DNA of 64,000 nucleotides from MED-G105 sp039814575 (GTDB taxonomy: Bacteria > Pseudomonadota > Alphaproteobacteria > Caulobacterales > Parvularculaceae): NCBI GenBank assembly GCA_039814575.1, contig JBCCAY010000012.1:40251-104250 (forward strand), given 5' to 3'. This document shows positions 34,215 through 43,203 of this stretch, piece by piece; the first letter of the stretch is position 1; each line of letters starts with the position of its first letter. The position numbers and the translations under genes were made by a program. The notes under the pieces were generated by a model. The model was given only the letters and a program-made list of their open reading frames with translations. It had not been told where the DNA came from and made no database searches.

Positions 34215-35341
34215 TAGAAGTCAATCTCCAGGAAGAACATGGCGAAGAAAGCATCGAGCACGATCACCAAAAAGAGCGACTGCACGACGGAAAGCGTCGT
34301 GCGCTGACCGACGGATTCAGCGCTTCCCTCAACTTGCATGCCTTGGAAACAACCGATGACGGCGATAATGAACGCGAAGAACGGCGCTTTGATCAGCCCC
34401 GCCCAAAAATTGTTCATGCCTACCGTCTCTTGCATCCGCGAGATAAAAAGCGCCGGAGAGATATCGAGCGCCGTCGCGCAAACGAGGCCGCCGCCGATAA
34501 GCCCCAACATCGCCGATAGGAAAGCCAAGACCGGCATCATGATGATAAGCGCCACCGCGCGCGGCAACACCAAGACCTCGATCGGGTCGAGCCCAAGGGT
34601 GCGCATCGCGTCGATTTCCTCACGGATCTTCATCGACCCGATCTGCGCCGTGAACGCGCTGCCAGACCGGCCAGCGACGAGAATGGCCGACAGCAACACG
34701 CCGAACTCACGCAACACCGCGAGCCCCACCATTTCAACGGTGAAAATCTCTGCGTTGAAAACCTCTAAGGTCTTCGCGCCCATATAGGCGACGACAGCTC
34801 CGATTAGGAACGCCATCATGCCGGCGATGGGCACCGCATCGAGGCCGGCTTCTTCCATATGGTTCACCGTCGAGGCGATGCGGAACCGACGCGGATCGGC
34901 GAACGCCCGGCCGGCCGTCGCCAAGACGAGACCGATGAAATTGAGAATATGGATCGCCGCGATATAGGCGGCCGTCGCGCCCTCGCCGAGGCGCTCGGTC
35001 ATCATCACGAAGGCGTTGCGTCGCTCCGGCTCGACGATGCATGGCGCCAAATGCGGGCGGACATTTTCAAGAAGGGCTTCGTGCTCTGGGCTGGCGCCTT
35101 CAAAACCGGAAATCTCCGTCCGTGCCGTGCAGGCGTGCATGACCCGTTGCAGGACCATCGCGCCGGCCGTGTCGAGCTTTTCCAGTTTTGAGACGTCGAT
35201 CACCAAATCGCGTCCGACGCTATCGCTCTCAAACGCGCGCAAATCATCATCGACAGCGCTCATGAAGCGCGCCCGCCAATCGCCGGCGGCGCTAAAGCGT
35301 AAAATATCGCTTGAAACATCTATGGTGTAGGCCGCTGTCAT
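34214..35341 (-). CDS. mlaE: MlaE-type permease with N-terminal STAS domain
   Basis: The 375-aa inner-membrane permease forms the core of the Mla lipid transporter. Residues 1-100 are a STAS-like domain (DLVIDVSKLEKLDTAGAMVL). The MlaE membrane domain follows with its conserved segments (GLDAVPIAGMMAFLIGAVVAYMGA, LAVLREFGVLLSAILVAGRSGSAFTAQIGSMK, EIDAMRTLGLDP, LVLPRAVALIIMMP). Fusion of STAS and MlaE is common in alphaproteobacteria, where MlaB is not separate. It is the first gene of the operon mlaE-mlaF-mlaD-lipoprotein. Confidence 0.94.
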   Translation of the reverse strand: MTAAYTIDVSSDILRFSAAGDWRARFMSAVDDDLRAFESDSVGRDLVIDVSKLEKLDTAGAMVLQRVMHACTARTEISGFEGASPEHEALLENVRPHLAPCIVEPERRNAFVMMTERLGEGATAAYIAAIHILNFIGLVLATAGRAFADPRRFRIASTVNHMEEAGLDAVPIAGMMAFLIGAVVAYMGAKTLEVFNAEIFTVEMVGLAVLREFGVLLSAILVAGRSGSAFTAQIGSMKIREEIDAMRTLGLDPIEVLVLPRAVALIIMMPVLAFLSAMLGLIGGGLVCATALDISPALFISRMQETVGMNNFWAGLIKAPFFAFIIAVIGCFQGMQVEGSAESVGQRTTLSVVQSLFLVIVLDAFFAMFFLEIDF

Positions 35342-35363
35342 CCGTTGTTTCTCGTCGCTTTTC

Positions 35364-35387
35364 GCCCACCCATGTCGGGCTTTTTTT
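35364..35387 (+). terminator. Isolated terminator-like hairpin between mlaE and the CHASE2 gene
   Basis: GCCC at 35364-35367 pairs with GGGC at 35377-35380 and is followed by seven T on the plus strand. No plus-strand gene ends nearby, as mlaE reads away on the other strand. It would stop transcription antisense to mlaE. The stem is short, so it may be chance. Confidence 0.3.
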
Positions 35388-35628
35388 CTGACTTCTCAAG
35401 GGTCGTTTGAGGAGCGTTAAAATCAAGTAGTGAACCGGCGCGCGCCTTGCACTGTTTAAGGAAACGGCAGAATGCTAGAAACACCCTGAAATTATGGTGA
35501 ACAATCGCTAAAGGCGGCCTCTAAATTCGCGCACGGGCGCGGAAAGCGGGGTCCGAATAACGCGGGTTCCTTTAGGGCCAAAGGCCGTGCGGTTCTCACC
35601 AATTAGCTTAGTCGAGCGATAACAAGAC

Positions 35629-37935
35629 GTGTCGAAACTTCAATTTTCCCAACGCTTTCAATGGCTTTCGGCTTTGCCGTTATTGTTCATCACGCTCATA
35701 TTGGCGGTGTTGGCGATATCAACCCTGACCAATGCCGGCGCACGCCATGGCGGCGCGCGCGAACGGGTTTTCGACGTCTATCAACGCCTTGTTCCCGCCC
35801 CAACGCCGGCGGCGACGCCCTTTCATGTGGTCGAAATCGACCAAGAAAGCCTTACGAAAATCGGTCCCTGGCCGTGGCCGCGCTCCATAGTTGCACAGAT
35901 AGTCGAAGCAGGCGCCGCGGCCGGCGCCAATGGCGCGGTTTACGTTGAGCCGATCGACGCGCCGGACCCTCTCTCTCCGGAAACAATCGGCGCTTTCTGG
36001 CTCGGCGGCGCACGGGACGCGGCGCTTGCGCAACAGTTATCGCTACTGCCGGAAACCGACGAAGCCTTAGGCGGGGCGCTCGGACTTTTGCGCGGCGCGG
36101 TCGCCATCGACCCCGGCCGGCCGGCGCGGTTCGCCGAACGCGCTGAATTGGCGCGCTCCGATATCGCGCTCGCGCCCTATGCGGCGTTCTCACCGGCACA
36201 GGACGGCTTTGTGGGCCTGCCGAGCGCGGAAGCTCGCTATCCGGTGAAGGACGCGGCCCTGGCGTCTGCGCAATTAACGGTGAGCGCCTTACCCGTCGAT
36301 AGCGACGGGATTTTGCGCGCCCCGCCTCTCTTATGGAGCGTCGACGGCGCGCCCACCCCCCTGTCGGGCCTTGAAGCTGCGCGCATTGCAGCTGCCGGCG
36401 CGCCCATAGGGGTGGTTCAAGACATGACCGGCGTCACACCACAAGGCCGCACCCTGAAAACGATCGCGGTCAACGGCAACACATTGTCCGTCGACCGCCT
36501 ATCGCGCTTACGGATTTACTGGACGCGGCGCGCCGCGACGCCCAAGACATCCGCTTGGCGGCTCCTACAAGCCCAAGAAAGCGGCGACGCACTGCGGGAC
36601 GCGTCCCCTCGGTCAAACACGGCTTACGGATCATTGGGCGGCGCTTTAACGGGACGCACGCTCCTTATCGGGCTCGACAAAACGATTGACGGCGCCGTCG
36701 CGACACCGCGCGGCGACATGTCCCGCGCCGCGGCCCACGCCCTTATCGCTGAGCAACTCTACACAGGCTCGATGCTCAAACGGCCGCTATGGGCCGGATA
36801 CGCCGAAGCATTGATGGTGATGGTGTTCGGCGCCGCGGCCATCATTTGGTCGCAAAAGCTCTCATTCTGGCAGGCTTTCGTCATCGCCGGCGTTTTCGTC
36901 GGGCTCGTCTTCGCTGCGTCGGCCGGCGCATTTTATTTAGGCCGTCTCCTGATTGACCCCCTTCCTGCAAGTCTTGCTTTGTTGCTCGGCGCGTTTTCCG
37001 TCGCCGGCGGACGCTCCCTCGGCGCAGCTCTCGTCGACGATAAAGTGCGCGGCGCCTATAAAGACGCGCTGCCTGAGCAAACAATGAAAAAACTGCGTGA
37101 CGATGGGCCTACGGATATTCTTGACGGCGCGCGTCGACCAATCACCGTCTTAGCGTGTGAACTCAGCCTTCTCGAAGACGATTTAACGGCGTTCGCCGAT
37201 CGCCCCGGCGAGATCACGACCATGATAGCGTCCGCTTGCGCATCGCTGCGAAAATCGCTTGTGGAGATGGGTGGCGCTGTCGATCAAGCCGACGGCGGCA
37301 AAATTTACGCCTATTTCAACGCGCCCTTAGAAACCGCCGATCACGGACGGGCGGCGTGCTCGGCGGCGTTGCGCCTTGTTGAAGGCATGGACCAAATCAA
37401 TTCCGAGCTTTCAAGCGGACCTCTGCGCGACGTGCAATTACATCTCGCCGTCGGCGTCGCCGAGGGCCCTTGCATCATCGGCCCCATGGGCCATGGCAAA
37501 TCCAACCGCTATTCCGCTGTCGGACAAGCGGTCGATAAAGCCGCGTTCTTGCGCCGCCAAGCGGCCTATTACGGTCCGGCGATCATTTGCGATGAAGCCA
37601 TCCACCGCAAAAACCATCACCATTTCGCTTTCCTAGAACTTGATCGGGTCGCGCCGCGGCATACGGAAGACCCCTTCACCGTTTATGCTCTAGTAGGCAA
37701 CCCGTTTTTGAAATCGAGCAAAAACTTCCGTGCGCTGGAAGACAATCACCGACAAATGCTCGCCGCTTATCGCGAGGCGGATTTTTTCAAGGCGCGCTCG
37801 CTCTTACAACGCTCACGGCAATACCCGGGCGCCAACATTGCGCTGTTCGACATTTATCAAAGCCGTATTGACAATGCGATCGAGGCCGATCCGCCTACGG
37901 ACTGGAATGGCGGCGACACGCAGGTGACGATTTAG
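35629..37935 (+). CDS. CHASE2-domain membrane protein with degenerate class III cyclase domain
   Basis: The 768-aa protein starts at a GTG. A membrane helix (about 12-32) leads into an extracytoplasmic CHASE2 sensor (about 40-370). Two or three further helices follow (about 385-465), and then a cytoplasmic cyclase-like domain (about 500-690). The fold motifs are recognisable, but the key residues differ. The first metal Asp is Glu511 (VLACELSLL). The GD metal motif is Gly556-Gly557 (VDQADGGKIYAYF), and the adenine-selecting Lys position is Gln553. The N-x3-R pair of VNLAARL reads VDKAAFL. A catalytically inactive pseudo-cyclase is the simplest reading. The C-terminal 80 residues form a TPR-like tail. 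It stands alone, divergent from mlaE. Confidence 0.85.
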   Translation: MSKLQFSQRFQWLSALPLLFITLILAVLAISTLTNAGARHGGARERVFDVYQRLVPAPTPAATPFHVVEIDQESLTKIGPWPWPRSIVAQIVEAGAAAGANGAVYVEPIDAPDPLSPETIGAFWLGGARDAALAQQLSLLPETDEALGGALGLLRGAVAIDPGRPARFAERAELARSDIALAPYAAFSPAQDGFVGLPSAEARYPVKDAALASAQLTVSALPVDSDGILRAPPLLWSVDGAPTPLSGLEAARIAAAGAPIGVVQDMTGVTPQGRTLKTIAVNGNTLSVDRLSRLRIYWTRRAATPKTSAWRLLQAQESGDALRDASPRSNTAYGSLGGALTGRTLLIGLDKTIDGAVATPRGDMSRAAAHALIAEQLYTGSMLKRPLWAGYAEALMVMVFGAAAIIWSQKLSFWQAFVIAGVFVGLVFAASAGAFYLGRLLIDPLPASLALLLGAFSVAGGRSLGAALVDDKVRGAYKDALPEQTMKKLRDDGPTDILDGARRPITVLACELSLLEDDLTAFADRPGEITTMIASACASLRKSLVEMGGAVDQADGGKIYAYFNAPLETADHGRAACSAALRLVEGMDQINSELSSGPLRDVQLHLAVGVAEGPCIIGPMGHGKSNRYSAVGQAVDKAAFLRRQAAYYGPAIICDEAIHRKNHHHFAFLELDRVAPRHTEDPFTVYALVGNPFLKSSKNFRALEDNHRQMLAAYREADFFKARSLLQRSRQYPGANIALFDIYQSRIDNAIEADPPTDWNGGDTQVTI

Positions 37936-37947
37936 CGCTTCATCGCT

Positions 37948-38652
37948 TTAACCGCTGAACGTTCCCGCGCGCGCGGGACCGTCAGGCGGTGCAATCGAAA
38001 ACTCTTTCACATCGTCGAACGCTTTGCGAAAGGCGGAGCGTTTCGCAAGCCGCGCCAGATAGGCGCGGAAAGCGCGGTCCTGACACATGCCGTAGCCCCG
38101 CGCCCACGTCACATTATGGCCGATGACGCAGTCCGCCGCGGTAAAGTCGCCGCCGCAGATGAAATCATGCTTTGTCAGCCGCGCCAGCAATTGCGGCTCG
38201 ACTTCTTTGGCCATTTTAGAACGATAGCGTTCGATCGTGTTCGCATCAGCTTCGCCCGCCGGCAAAACATGTTCATGGACACGCACCTGCCACAACATCA
38301 TGTCCATCCATGATCCGCCAAAGTGCAGCATTTGAAGATAATCAGCGCGCGCCGGCGACAAACCATCAGCAGGCGGCGCTAAATTTTTCTCCGGAAACGC
38401 GTCAGCGAAAAACACCACCATCGCCGCGCTTTCCAGCATAACGGTCGTCTCGCCGGTTTCCCAAGTAATTTCCAACGCCGGCACATTATGGTTCGGGTTC
38501 TTCGCAAGAAAATCAGGATGGTGCTGAGCGCCGCTATAAAGATCGACGCGTTCAATTTCGACCTCCTCGCCGACCGTCTCATAAAGGACCCACCGCACGC
38601 GGGCGCTGCGCGAGGCGGGAAAATGATACAGTCTGATTTTTTTGGGGGACAT
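37948..38652 (-). CDS. Glutathione S-transferase family protein
   Basis: The 234-aa cytosolic protein has a thioredoxin-like N-terminal domain (KIRLYHFPASRSARVRWVL; NPNHNVPALEI, with the cis-Pro; TVMLESAAMVVFFADAFPE, with the Glu-Ser that contacts glutathione). An all-helical C-terminal domain follows (FICGGDFTAADCVIGHNVTWA, the usual N-capping region). The catalytic residue would be a Ser or Tyr near the start (SRS). The substrate is unknown. Three in-frame ATGs exist; the one at 38652 begins just before the first strand, while the one at 38667 is also possible. Confidence 0.85.
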   Translation of the reverse strand: MSPKKIRLYHFPASRSARVRWVLYETVGEEVEIERVDLYSGAQHHPDFLAKNPNHNVPALEITWETGETTVMLESAAMVVFFADAFPEKNLAPPADGLSPARADYLQMLHFGGSWMDMMLWQVRVHEHVLPAGEADANTIERYRSKMAKEVEPQLLARLTKHDFICGGDFTAADCVIGHNVTWARGYGMCQDRAFRAYLARLAKRSAFRKAFDDVKEFSIAPPDGPARAGTFSG

Positions 38653-38802
38653 GACAGGGAATTCCATTGAGCGCTCGCGTCTGTTCGTACGCCAAGGGAA
38701 AAGCAAAACGCTACGCGCTGAAGCAGTGCGTGGCGAGAAATTGTTCTATCGTTTAAAGAACTGTCGTTTAAAGAGCTGTGCGCGTCGTTTCAGCGACTGC
38801 GC

Positions 38803-39456
38803 TTAAGACGCCGTTGGGTCCGCCGCCGCAAAGCTGATCTGCCGTTCCGCCGCCCGGTCAGCGAGCGCATCCGCCAGTCCGCCAATTTGCCGCACGGCGC
38901 GGTCAAAACCGGCTTTTATCGCCGCGCCCGCGCGATCAGTCGCAGCGTCGTCAAGGTCGATCCGGCGCAGCGCCGACAAATACATGCTGCGACAGTCTCG
39001 CAATTCTTTGATGGAGCCCTCTAACACGGCGACATCGGACATCCGCGGCGAAACCGATTCAAGCGCCCGTTCAGCGCTGAGAATAAGCGCGTCAGCCGCC
39101 GCAATAGTTGTCTGGGCATGGTCGGCAAGACTGCGCACCGGATCGCCTGCGAGCCTTAGTTCTTCGACATAAGCATCTAGTGTGTCGTCGCGGCTGATCC
39201 CGCTGTCCGCGTCTCGACCGGATAAGCGCGTCAACCACGACATTTTAGCGGGTTTCGTCCAATTAACGGTGTCGCTGATGGCCTTAGCCGAACCGACGAG
39301 GGCGACTCGCTCAGCGGCGGCCGCATCGGCGGCGCCGGCGTTCGCCATCGGTTGGATCGACGTGGCGCACCCGCCAAGCGCGATCACAAATATCATCGCT
39401 AAACCACAATGCAGTCCGCTAATGGCGTTACGGGCTTTAGATCCCAGCGAATTCAC
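38803..39456 (-). CDS. Putative lipoprotein of unknown function
   Basis: The protein of about 217 aa has a signal sequence ending in a lipobox (FVIALGGC), so it is probably a lipoprotein. The mature part is mostly helical and Ala/Asp/Arg-rich, with no family I recognise. The chosen start is a GTG at 39456 (VNSLGSKARN); an ATG at 39396 directly before the hydrophobic core, or one further upstream, is also possible. Neighbours (GST, proline iminopeptidase) give no clue to function. Confidence 0.6.
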   Translation of the reverse strand: MNSLGSKARNAISGLHCGLAMIFVIALGGCATSIQPMANAGAADAAAAERVALVGSAKAISDTVNWTKPAKMSWLTRLSGRDADSGISRDDTLDAYVEELRLAGDPVRSLADHAQTTIAAADALILSAERALESVSPRMSDVAVLEGSIKELRDCRSMYLSALRRIDLDDAATDRAGAAIKAGFDRAVRQIGGLADALADRAAERQISFAAADPTAS

Positions 39457-39857
39457 GCGCAAAGAACTCTTTTCTAAGCGCCGGCATAGATCGCCGCTTT
39501 GCGCTTTTCTATCCGCAAAAATTGCCCCAACGCGACCCAGACTACGCAACCTTCAGCTCCAAACCCGCCCCGCCAAGTCAACTCACGACGTTTTACCGCC
39601 AGTTACAGCTAACCGCCAGTTACAGCTAACCGCCAGTTACCGCCAGCGCCTCAAAAGCGCCCGGCGCAACAGCCGATCGTCGAGCCCCACAAGGGCGATA
39701 CGCGACCAAGCCGCCCCGCTGGATACGCTTAATAGTAGCGGTCAACGATTATCAATGCTTGCGACCCACGCCAAAAAAGCGTTCAACGCATGTGACCGCC
39801 AATCCCTTTTTGCTCTGTGATTAGATAACACTAAATTAAGGCGAAAGTCAGTACGCG
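39457..39857. other. Intergenic spacer with a 17-bp tandem repeat
   Basis: I see no supported gene in these 401 bases. The open frame running through on the plus strand is antisense to the lipoprotein gene and has no ribosome site. The visible content is the 17-bp tandem repeat at 39595-39640 and an AT-rich stretch just before the next gene (TTAGATAACACTAAATTAAGG) that likely holds its promoter. Confidence 0.5.
39595..39640. repeat. 17-bp tandem repeat, 2.7 copies
   Basis: The unit ACCGCCAGTTACAGCTA occurs at 39595-39611 and 39612-39628, followed by a partial third copy (ACCGCCAGTTAC) at 39629-39640. The two full copies are identical. It is extragenic and could serve as a variable-number marker. 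No function is evident. Confidence 0.85.
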
Positions 39858-40814
39858 ATGGCAGAAACCGTCAAACTTTATCCGCCCCTCAGTCCGCACG
39901 CGACGGGGATTCTACGCGTCTCCGATATCCATTCAATTTATTACGAAGTGTCCGGAAACCCCAATGGCGTACCAGTGGTTGTCTGCCATGGCGGCCCTGG
40001 CGGCGGCACAACCCCGTCAATGCGGCGTTATTTCGATCCCGAACGCTATCGCATCGTCTTGTTCGACCAACGCGGCTGCGGACGCTCGACCCCGCATGCC
40101 GAGCTACGCGAAAACACGACTTGGCACCTCATCGCCGATATGGAGCGATTGCGGGTCGAGCTTGGCATTGAGGCTTGGCAGGTGTTCGGCGGCTCCTGGG
40201 GGTCGACGCTCGCCCTCGCCTACGCCGAAACGCACCCCGACCGGGTGAGAGCGCTTGTGCTGCGCGGCGTCTTCATGCTGCGCCAGGCTGAGCTCCTCTG
40301 GTTCTATCAGGAAGGCGCAAATTGGGTTCATCCCGACGCTTGGGAGGACTTTGTCGCGCCAATCCCGGAAGCCGAACGCGGCGACATGATAAATGCCTAT
40401 TATAAACGCCTTTCAGGCGCCGACGCTGCGGCGCGTGTAGCGTGCGCCAAAGCCTGGAGCGTCTGGGAAGGACGAACGCTTTCCCTACAACCGTCAACAG
40501 AGCGCATACAGAGCTTTTCTACTGACTCGTTCGCCCTCGCCTTTGCGCGAATTGAGTGCCATTACTTTGTAAACCGAGGATTCTTCGAGCACGACGATCA
40601 GTTATTGCGGAACATTGACCGTATTCGTCATATTCCAGCTGTTATCGTACAAGGGCGTTATGACGTGGTGACGCCGATGAAGTCCGCCTGGGACCTATCA
40701 AACGCCTGGCCGGAAGCGGATCTCAGAATAATTCCCGACGCCGGACACGCCGCCAGCGAGCCCGGCGTAATTGACGCGCTCGTCCGCGCGACGGATCGAT
40801 TTGCGCACCTATAA
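39858..40814 (+). CDS. pip: Proline iminopeptidase
   Basis: This cytosolic alpha/beta-hydrolase (peptidase family S33) removes N-terminal proline from peptides. The 318-aa sequence has the oxyanion motif HGGPGGG, the FDQRGCGRS segment, the nucleophile Ser113 in GGSWGSTLAL, Asp in VQGRYDVVTP and His in DAGHAASEPG. All catalytic residues are present and the length is typical. Confidence 0.95.
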   Translation: MAETVKLYPPLSPHATGILRVSDIHSIYYEVSGNPNGVPVVVCHGGPGGGTTPSMRRYFDPERYRIVLFDQRGCGRSTPHAELRENTTWHLIADMERLRVELGIEAWQVFGGSWGSTLALAYAETHPDRVRALVLRGVFMLRQAELLWFYQEGANWVHPDAWEDFVAPIPEAERGDMINAYYKRLSGADAAARVACAKAWSVWEGRTLSLQPSTERIQSFSTDSFALAFARIECHYFVNRGFFEHDDQLLRNIDRIRHIPAVIVQGRYDVVTPMKSAWDLSNAWPEADLRIIPDAGHAASEPGVIDALVRATDRFAHL

Positions 40815-40859
40815 GAAACGCGCGTTCAGAAAAAAGCCCGCTGCGTCAACCTCTCATGG

Positions 40860-42395
40860 CTACAGCAAAAACGGCGCGATAACCACGCCGTAAATGATTA
40901 CCGCGCCGATCCCGATGGGGCATACCCAACGCACCAAAAACCGCCAACGCCGATACCACGCCTCTGATGCGAAGCCGATCTCCTCACGCGACGCCGCAGT
41001 GGACACCACCCATCCGGCAAAGATCGCAGTGAAAAAGCCGGCGACGGGCAAAATGATATCCGTCAGTGCACTGAGAAAACTCAACAACTCCATAGGCGCG
41101 CCTGACCCATCTTGGAATAAAGCAAGCCCGCCCCATGGACGCCATGTGTTGAAGAATAAGTCGCGCTCCACTGGGACTTGGCTGAGCGCATTGGCGACGC
41201 CAATGACGAAAGCGATACCGCCGAGGACGACGGCGATCATGGTGCGCTGACGACCCGGCGCTTGCTCTTCAAACCAAGCGGTCGACGCTTCGAGCAAAGC
41301 GATCGACGAGGTGACGGCCGCCACTAAGCCCAGCAAAAAGAACATCAAGCCGAACACGGCGCCAAACGGCATGCCTTGGAACGCTAAAGGCAATGTGTTG
41401 AACATCAATGTTGGGCCGGCCGCCGGCGGCAACGCCATTTGAAAAACGATCGGGAATATCGCAATCCCCGCCAGAACGCCGACGCCGGTGTCGGCGACGG
41501 CGATGAGCCGCGAGGCGTTGGGCAAATTCTGCGAACGCGACATGTGCGCGCCATAGGTCATCATCAGCGCAGCGCCGAGGCCCACTGAGAAAAAGGCCTG
41601 GCCAAGCGCGGCGGAAATGACCGATCCATTTTTTAGGCCATAGAGAAAGCCGCGCGCAATGACGGTTCCATCCTCAGCAATCTGATCTTGCAAGCGCACG
41701 CCAAATAGAAAATCAGCGCCACGCGCCGTGTCGCCGGTGGCGAGCGAGAACCCGACAAGTACAAGAAGTAATACGAAAAAGGCGGGCATAAGGACGGTCA
41801 CGACTTTTTCGATGCCGCCTTTAATGCCCCGCGCCACAATCGCGACCGTGAGCACCATGAAAACGCCGTGATAGAGGATCATCCGCTTCGGATCGCTGAG
41901 GAGCGCGCCAAGCTTCGCTGACACTTGATCCGTGCTCTCCCCGGCGAAAGCCCCGGCGGCAAGCGCCGAGAGACCATTTTCGCCGATGCCGGCCAACAAC
42001 GAACCGCCAATCATAAAGATATAAGCGATCACCCAACCGGCGATGACGGAGTAAAAGGTCAACACCACGAACGAGCCGATCATGCCGAGCCAAGACTGGA
42101 TCGCCCAAAAGGACGAACGGCCCTCCGCCTCTGCGATCCGAACGACGCTGCCCACCGCTGACAGTCGCCCGCGTCGGCCGATAAATAATTCGGCGACAAG
42201 AACCGGTAGGCCGATCAAAACAACGCACAAGACGTAAAAGACCACAAACGCGCCGCCGCCATTCTCTCCCGCCACATACGGAAACCGCCACAGATTGCCG
42301 AGCCCGACGGCGGAGCCGACGGCCGCTAATATGAATGCGGCCTTGGACGACCATTCTTCGGTGTTCTCAGGCGTCGAGTAAGCTTCGCCTTGCAT
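40860..42395 (-). CDS. Sodium-dependent transporter of the neurotransmitter:sodium symporter family
   Basis: The 511-aa inner-membrane protein with about 12 helices belongs to the LeuT-like family that couples sodium import to amino-acid or amine uptake. The first helix carries the family signature GSAVGLGNLWRFPYVAGENGGGAF, including the unwound sodium/substrate site. Helix 3 (YSVIAGWVIAYIF) and helices 6-8 (SAALGQAFFSVGLGAALMMTYGAHM) fit the family. The substrate cannot be told from the sequence. It is divergent from the Hpt gene. Confidence 0.92.
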   Translation of the reverse strand: MQGEAYSTPENTEEWSSKAAFILAAVGSAVGLGNLWRFPYVAGENGGGAFVVFYVLCVVLIGLPVLVAELFIGRRGRLSAVGSVVRIAEAEGRSSFWAIQSWLGMIGSFVVLTFYSVIAGWVIAYIFMIGGSLLAGIGENGLSALAAGAFAGESTDQVSAKLGALLSDPKRMILYHGVFMVLTVAIVARGIKGGIEKVVTVLMPAFFVLLLVLVGFSLATGDTARGADFLFGVRLQDQIAEDGTVIARGFLYGLKNGSVISAALGQAFFSVGLGAALMMTYGAHMSRSQNLPNASRLIAVADTGVGVLAGIAIFPIVFQMALPPAAGPTLMFNTLPLAFQGMPFGAVFGLMFFLLGLVAAVTSSIALLEASTAWFEEQAPGRQRTMIAVVLGGIAFVIGVANALSQVPVERDLFFNTWRPWGGLALFQDGSGAPMELLSFLSALTDIILPVAGFFTAIFAGWVVSTAASREEIGFASEAWYRRWRFLVRWVCPIGIGAVIIYGVVIAPFLL

Positions 42396-42697
42396 ACGAT
42401 ATTTCCTTATTTGCGATCGCGTTTGATCGTCCGCGCGCTAAGACGGTCTTTGACGCCCCCATGAGTTCAGCTTTGTAACTCAATAGGGGTTTCTTACCGA
42501 GCTTTCCGTTTGACCGAAAGCCGCGCAACAACAGGCATGGGCGAAGTCTTAAGACATTCTTAAGTGTCGGTTTTAGCTGATTTTTTACGCTTAAGATTGA
42601 AAACTATCTTCGATTGAACCGACGATTGTGGCGCGCGGTTTACCCGTTCTTAAAGCGCATGGGCGAAATTGCTGGTACTTAGAGGAGATATATCGTC
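42396..42697. other. Divergent promoter region with CtrA-type box
   Basis: These 302 bases are distinctly AT-rich compared with the genes on either side. They contain the perfect CtrA-type box at 42549-42563 and the ribosome site AGAGGAGAT (42681-42689) for the Hpt gene. No gene is present. Confidence 0.6.
42549..42563. promoter_or_regulatory. Perfect CtrA-type box TTAA-N7-TTAA upstream of the Hpt gene
   Basis: TTAAGACATTCTTAA matches all eight fixed positions of the CtrA motif. It is 135 bp before the Hpt start and 154 bp before the divergent symporter start. CtrA is the master cell-cycle/motility regulator in this class and is itself fed by phosphotransfer proteins, so a link to the Hpt gene is attractive. 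That link is inference. Confidence 0.55.
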
Positions 42698-43069
42698 GTG
42701 GGCGTGAGCGAAGATCTAAGCGGACCTATTATCGCATCCGAACAATTGGACGGCTTATTCGCTGCTGCCGGCGCTGAAGGCTTGCAGGAAATCCTGGACG
42801 CCTTTTGGCGGTCAACGGAAGAATTGCTGACCTCGCTTGAAGCGCAGGTGCAAACGCAAGACTTCACCGAGGCCGCGCGCACCGCCCACGCGATTAAAGG
42901 CTCCGCTTCCAATGTGGGCGCCCATCTTCTCGCTGAAACCGCCAAAGCCCTCGAAGCAGCGTGCCGGGAAGAAAACGGCGACAATCTCTCAGCCTCTTAC
43001 GAAAGCGCGCGCGACGCCGTCGGCGTAACGAAGACGGCGATCGAAGAGCGCTTCGCGGCCGCCGGTTAG
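42698..43069 (+). CDS. Stand-alone Hpt (histidine phosphotransfer) domain protein
   Basis: The 123-aa cytosolic protein is essentially one Hpt four-helix bundle. The phospho-accepting His is in ARTAHAIKGSASNVGA, the standard H-x-x-K-G-x-x-x-x-x-G pattern. It should carry phosphate between a hybrid kinase and a response regulator. It starts at a GTG with AGAGGAGAT 9 bp upstream. A perfect CtrA-type box lies upstream. No kinase or regulator is adjacent. The hybrid kinase at 28454, which lacks an Hpt, is the only visible candidate partner in the window. Confidence 0.9.
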   Translation: MGVSEDLSGPIIASEQLDGLFAAAGAEGLQEILDAFWRSTEELLTSLEAQVQTQDFTEAARTAHAIKGSASNVGAHLLAETAKALEAACREENGDNLSASYESARDAVGVTKTAIEERFAAAG

Positions 43070-43099
43070 GCGCCGACTTTCCTTTTTTGTATTTGCGCC

Positions 43100-43131
43100 A
43101 AGCGCGAGTCTCTGATGGGCCTTGCGCTTTT
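43100..43131 (+). terminator. Weak terminator-like hairpin after the Hpt gene
   Basis: AAGCGC at 43100-43105 pairs with GCGCTT at 43124-43129 and is followed by TT. It is between the convergent Hpt and rodA genes. The loop is long and the T-tract short, so support is modest. Confidence 0.35.
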
Positions 43132-43203
43132 GCGTTGAGCGCACCTGTAAACGCGCCTGCAAAGAGGCAACGCTTTAAAAGTCTCTACTACTGGTGTTTT
43201 GAT

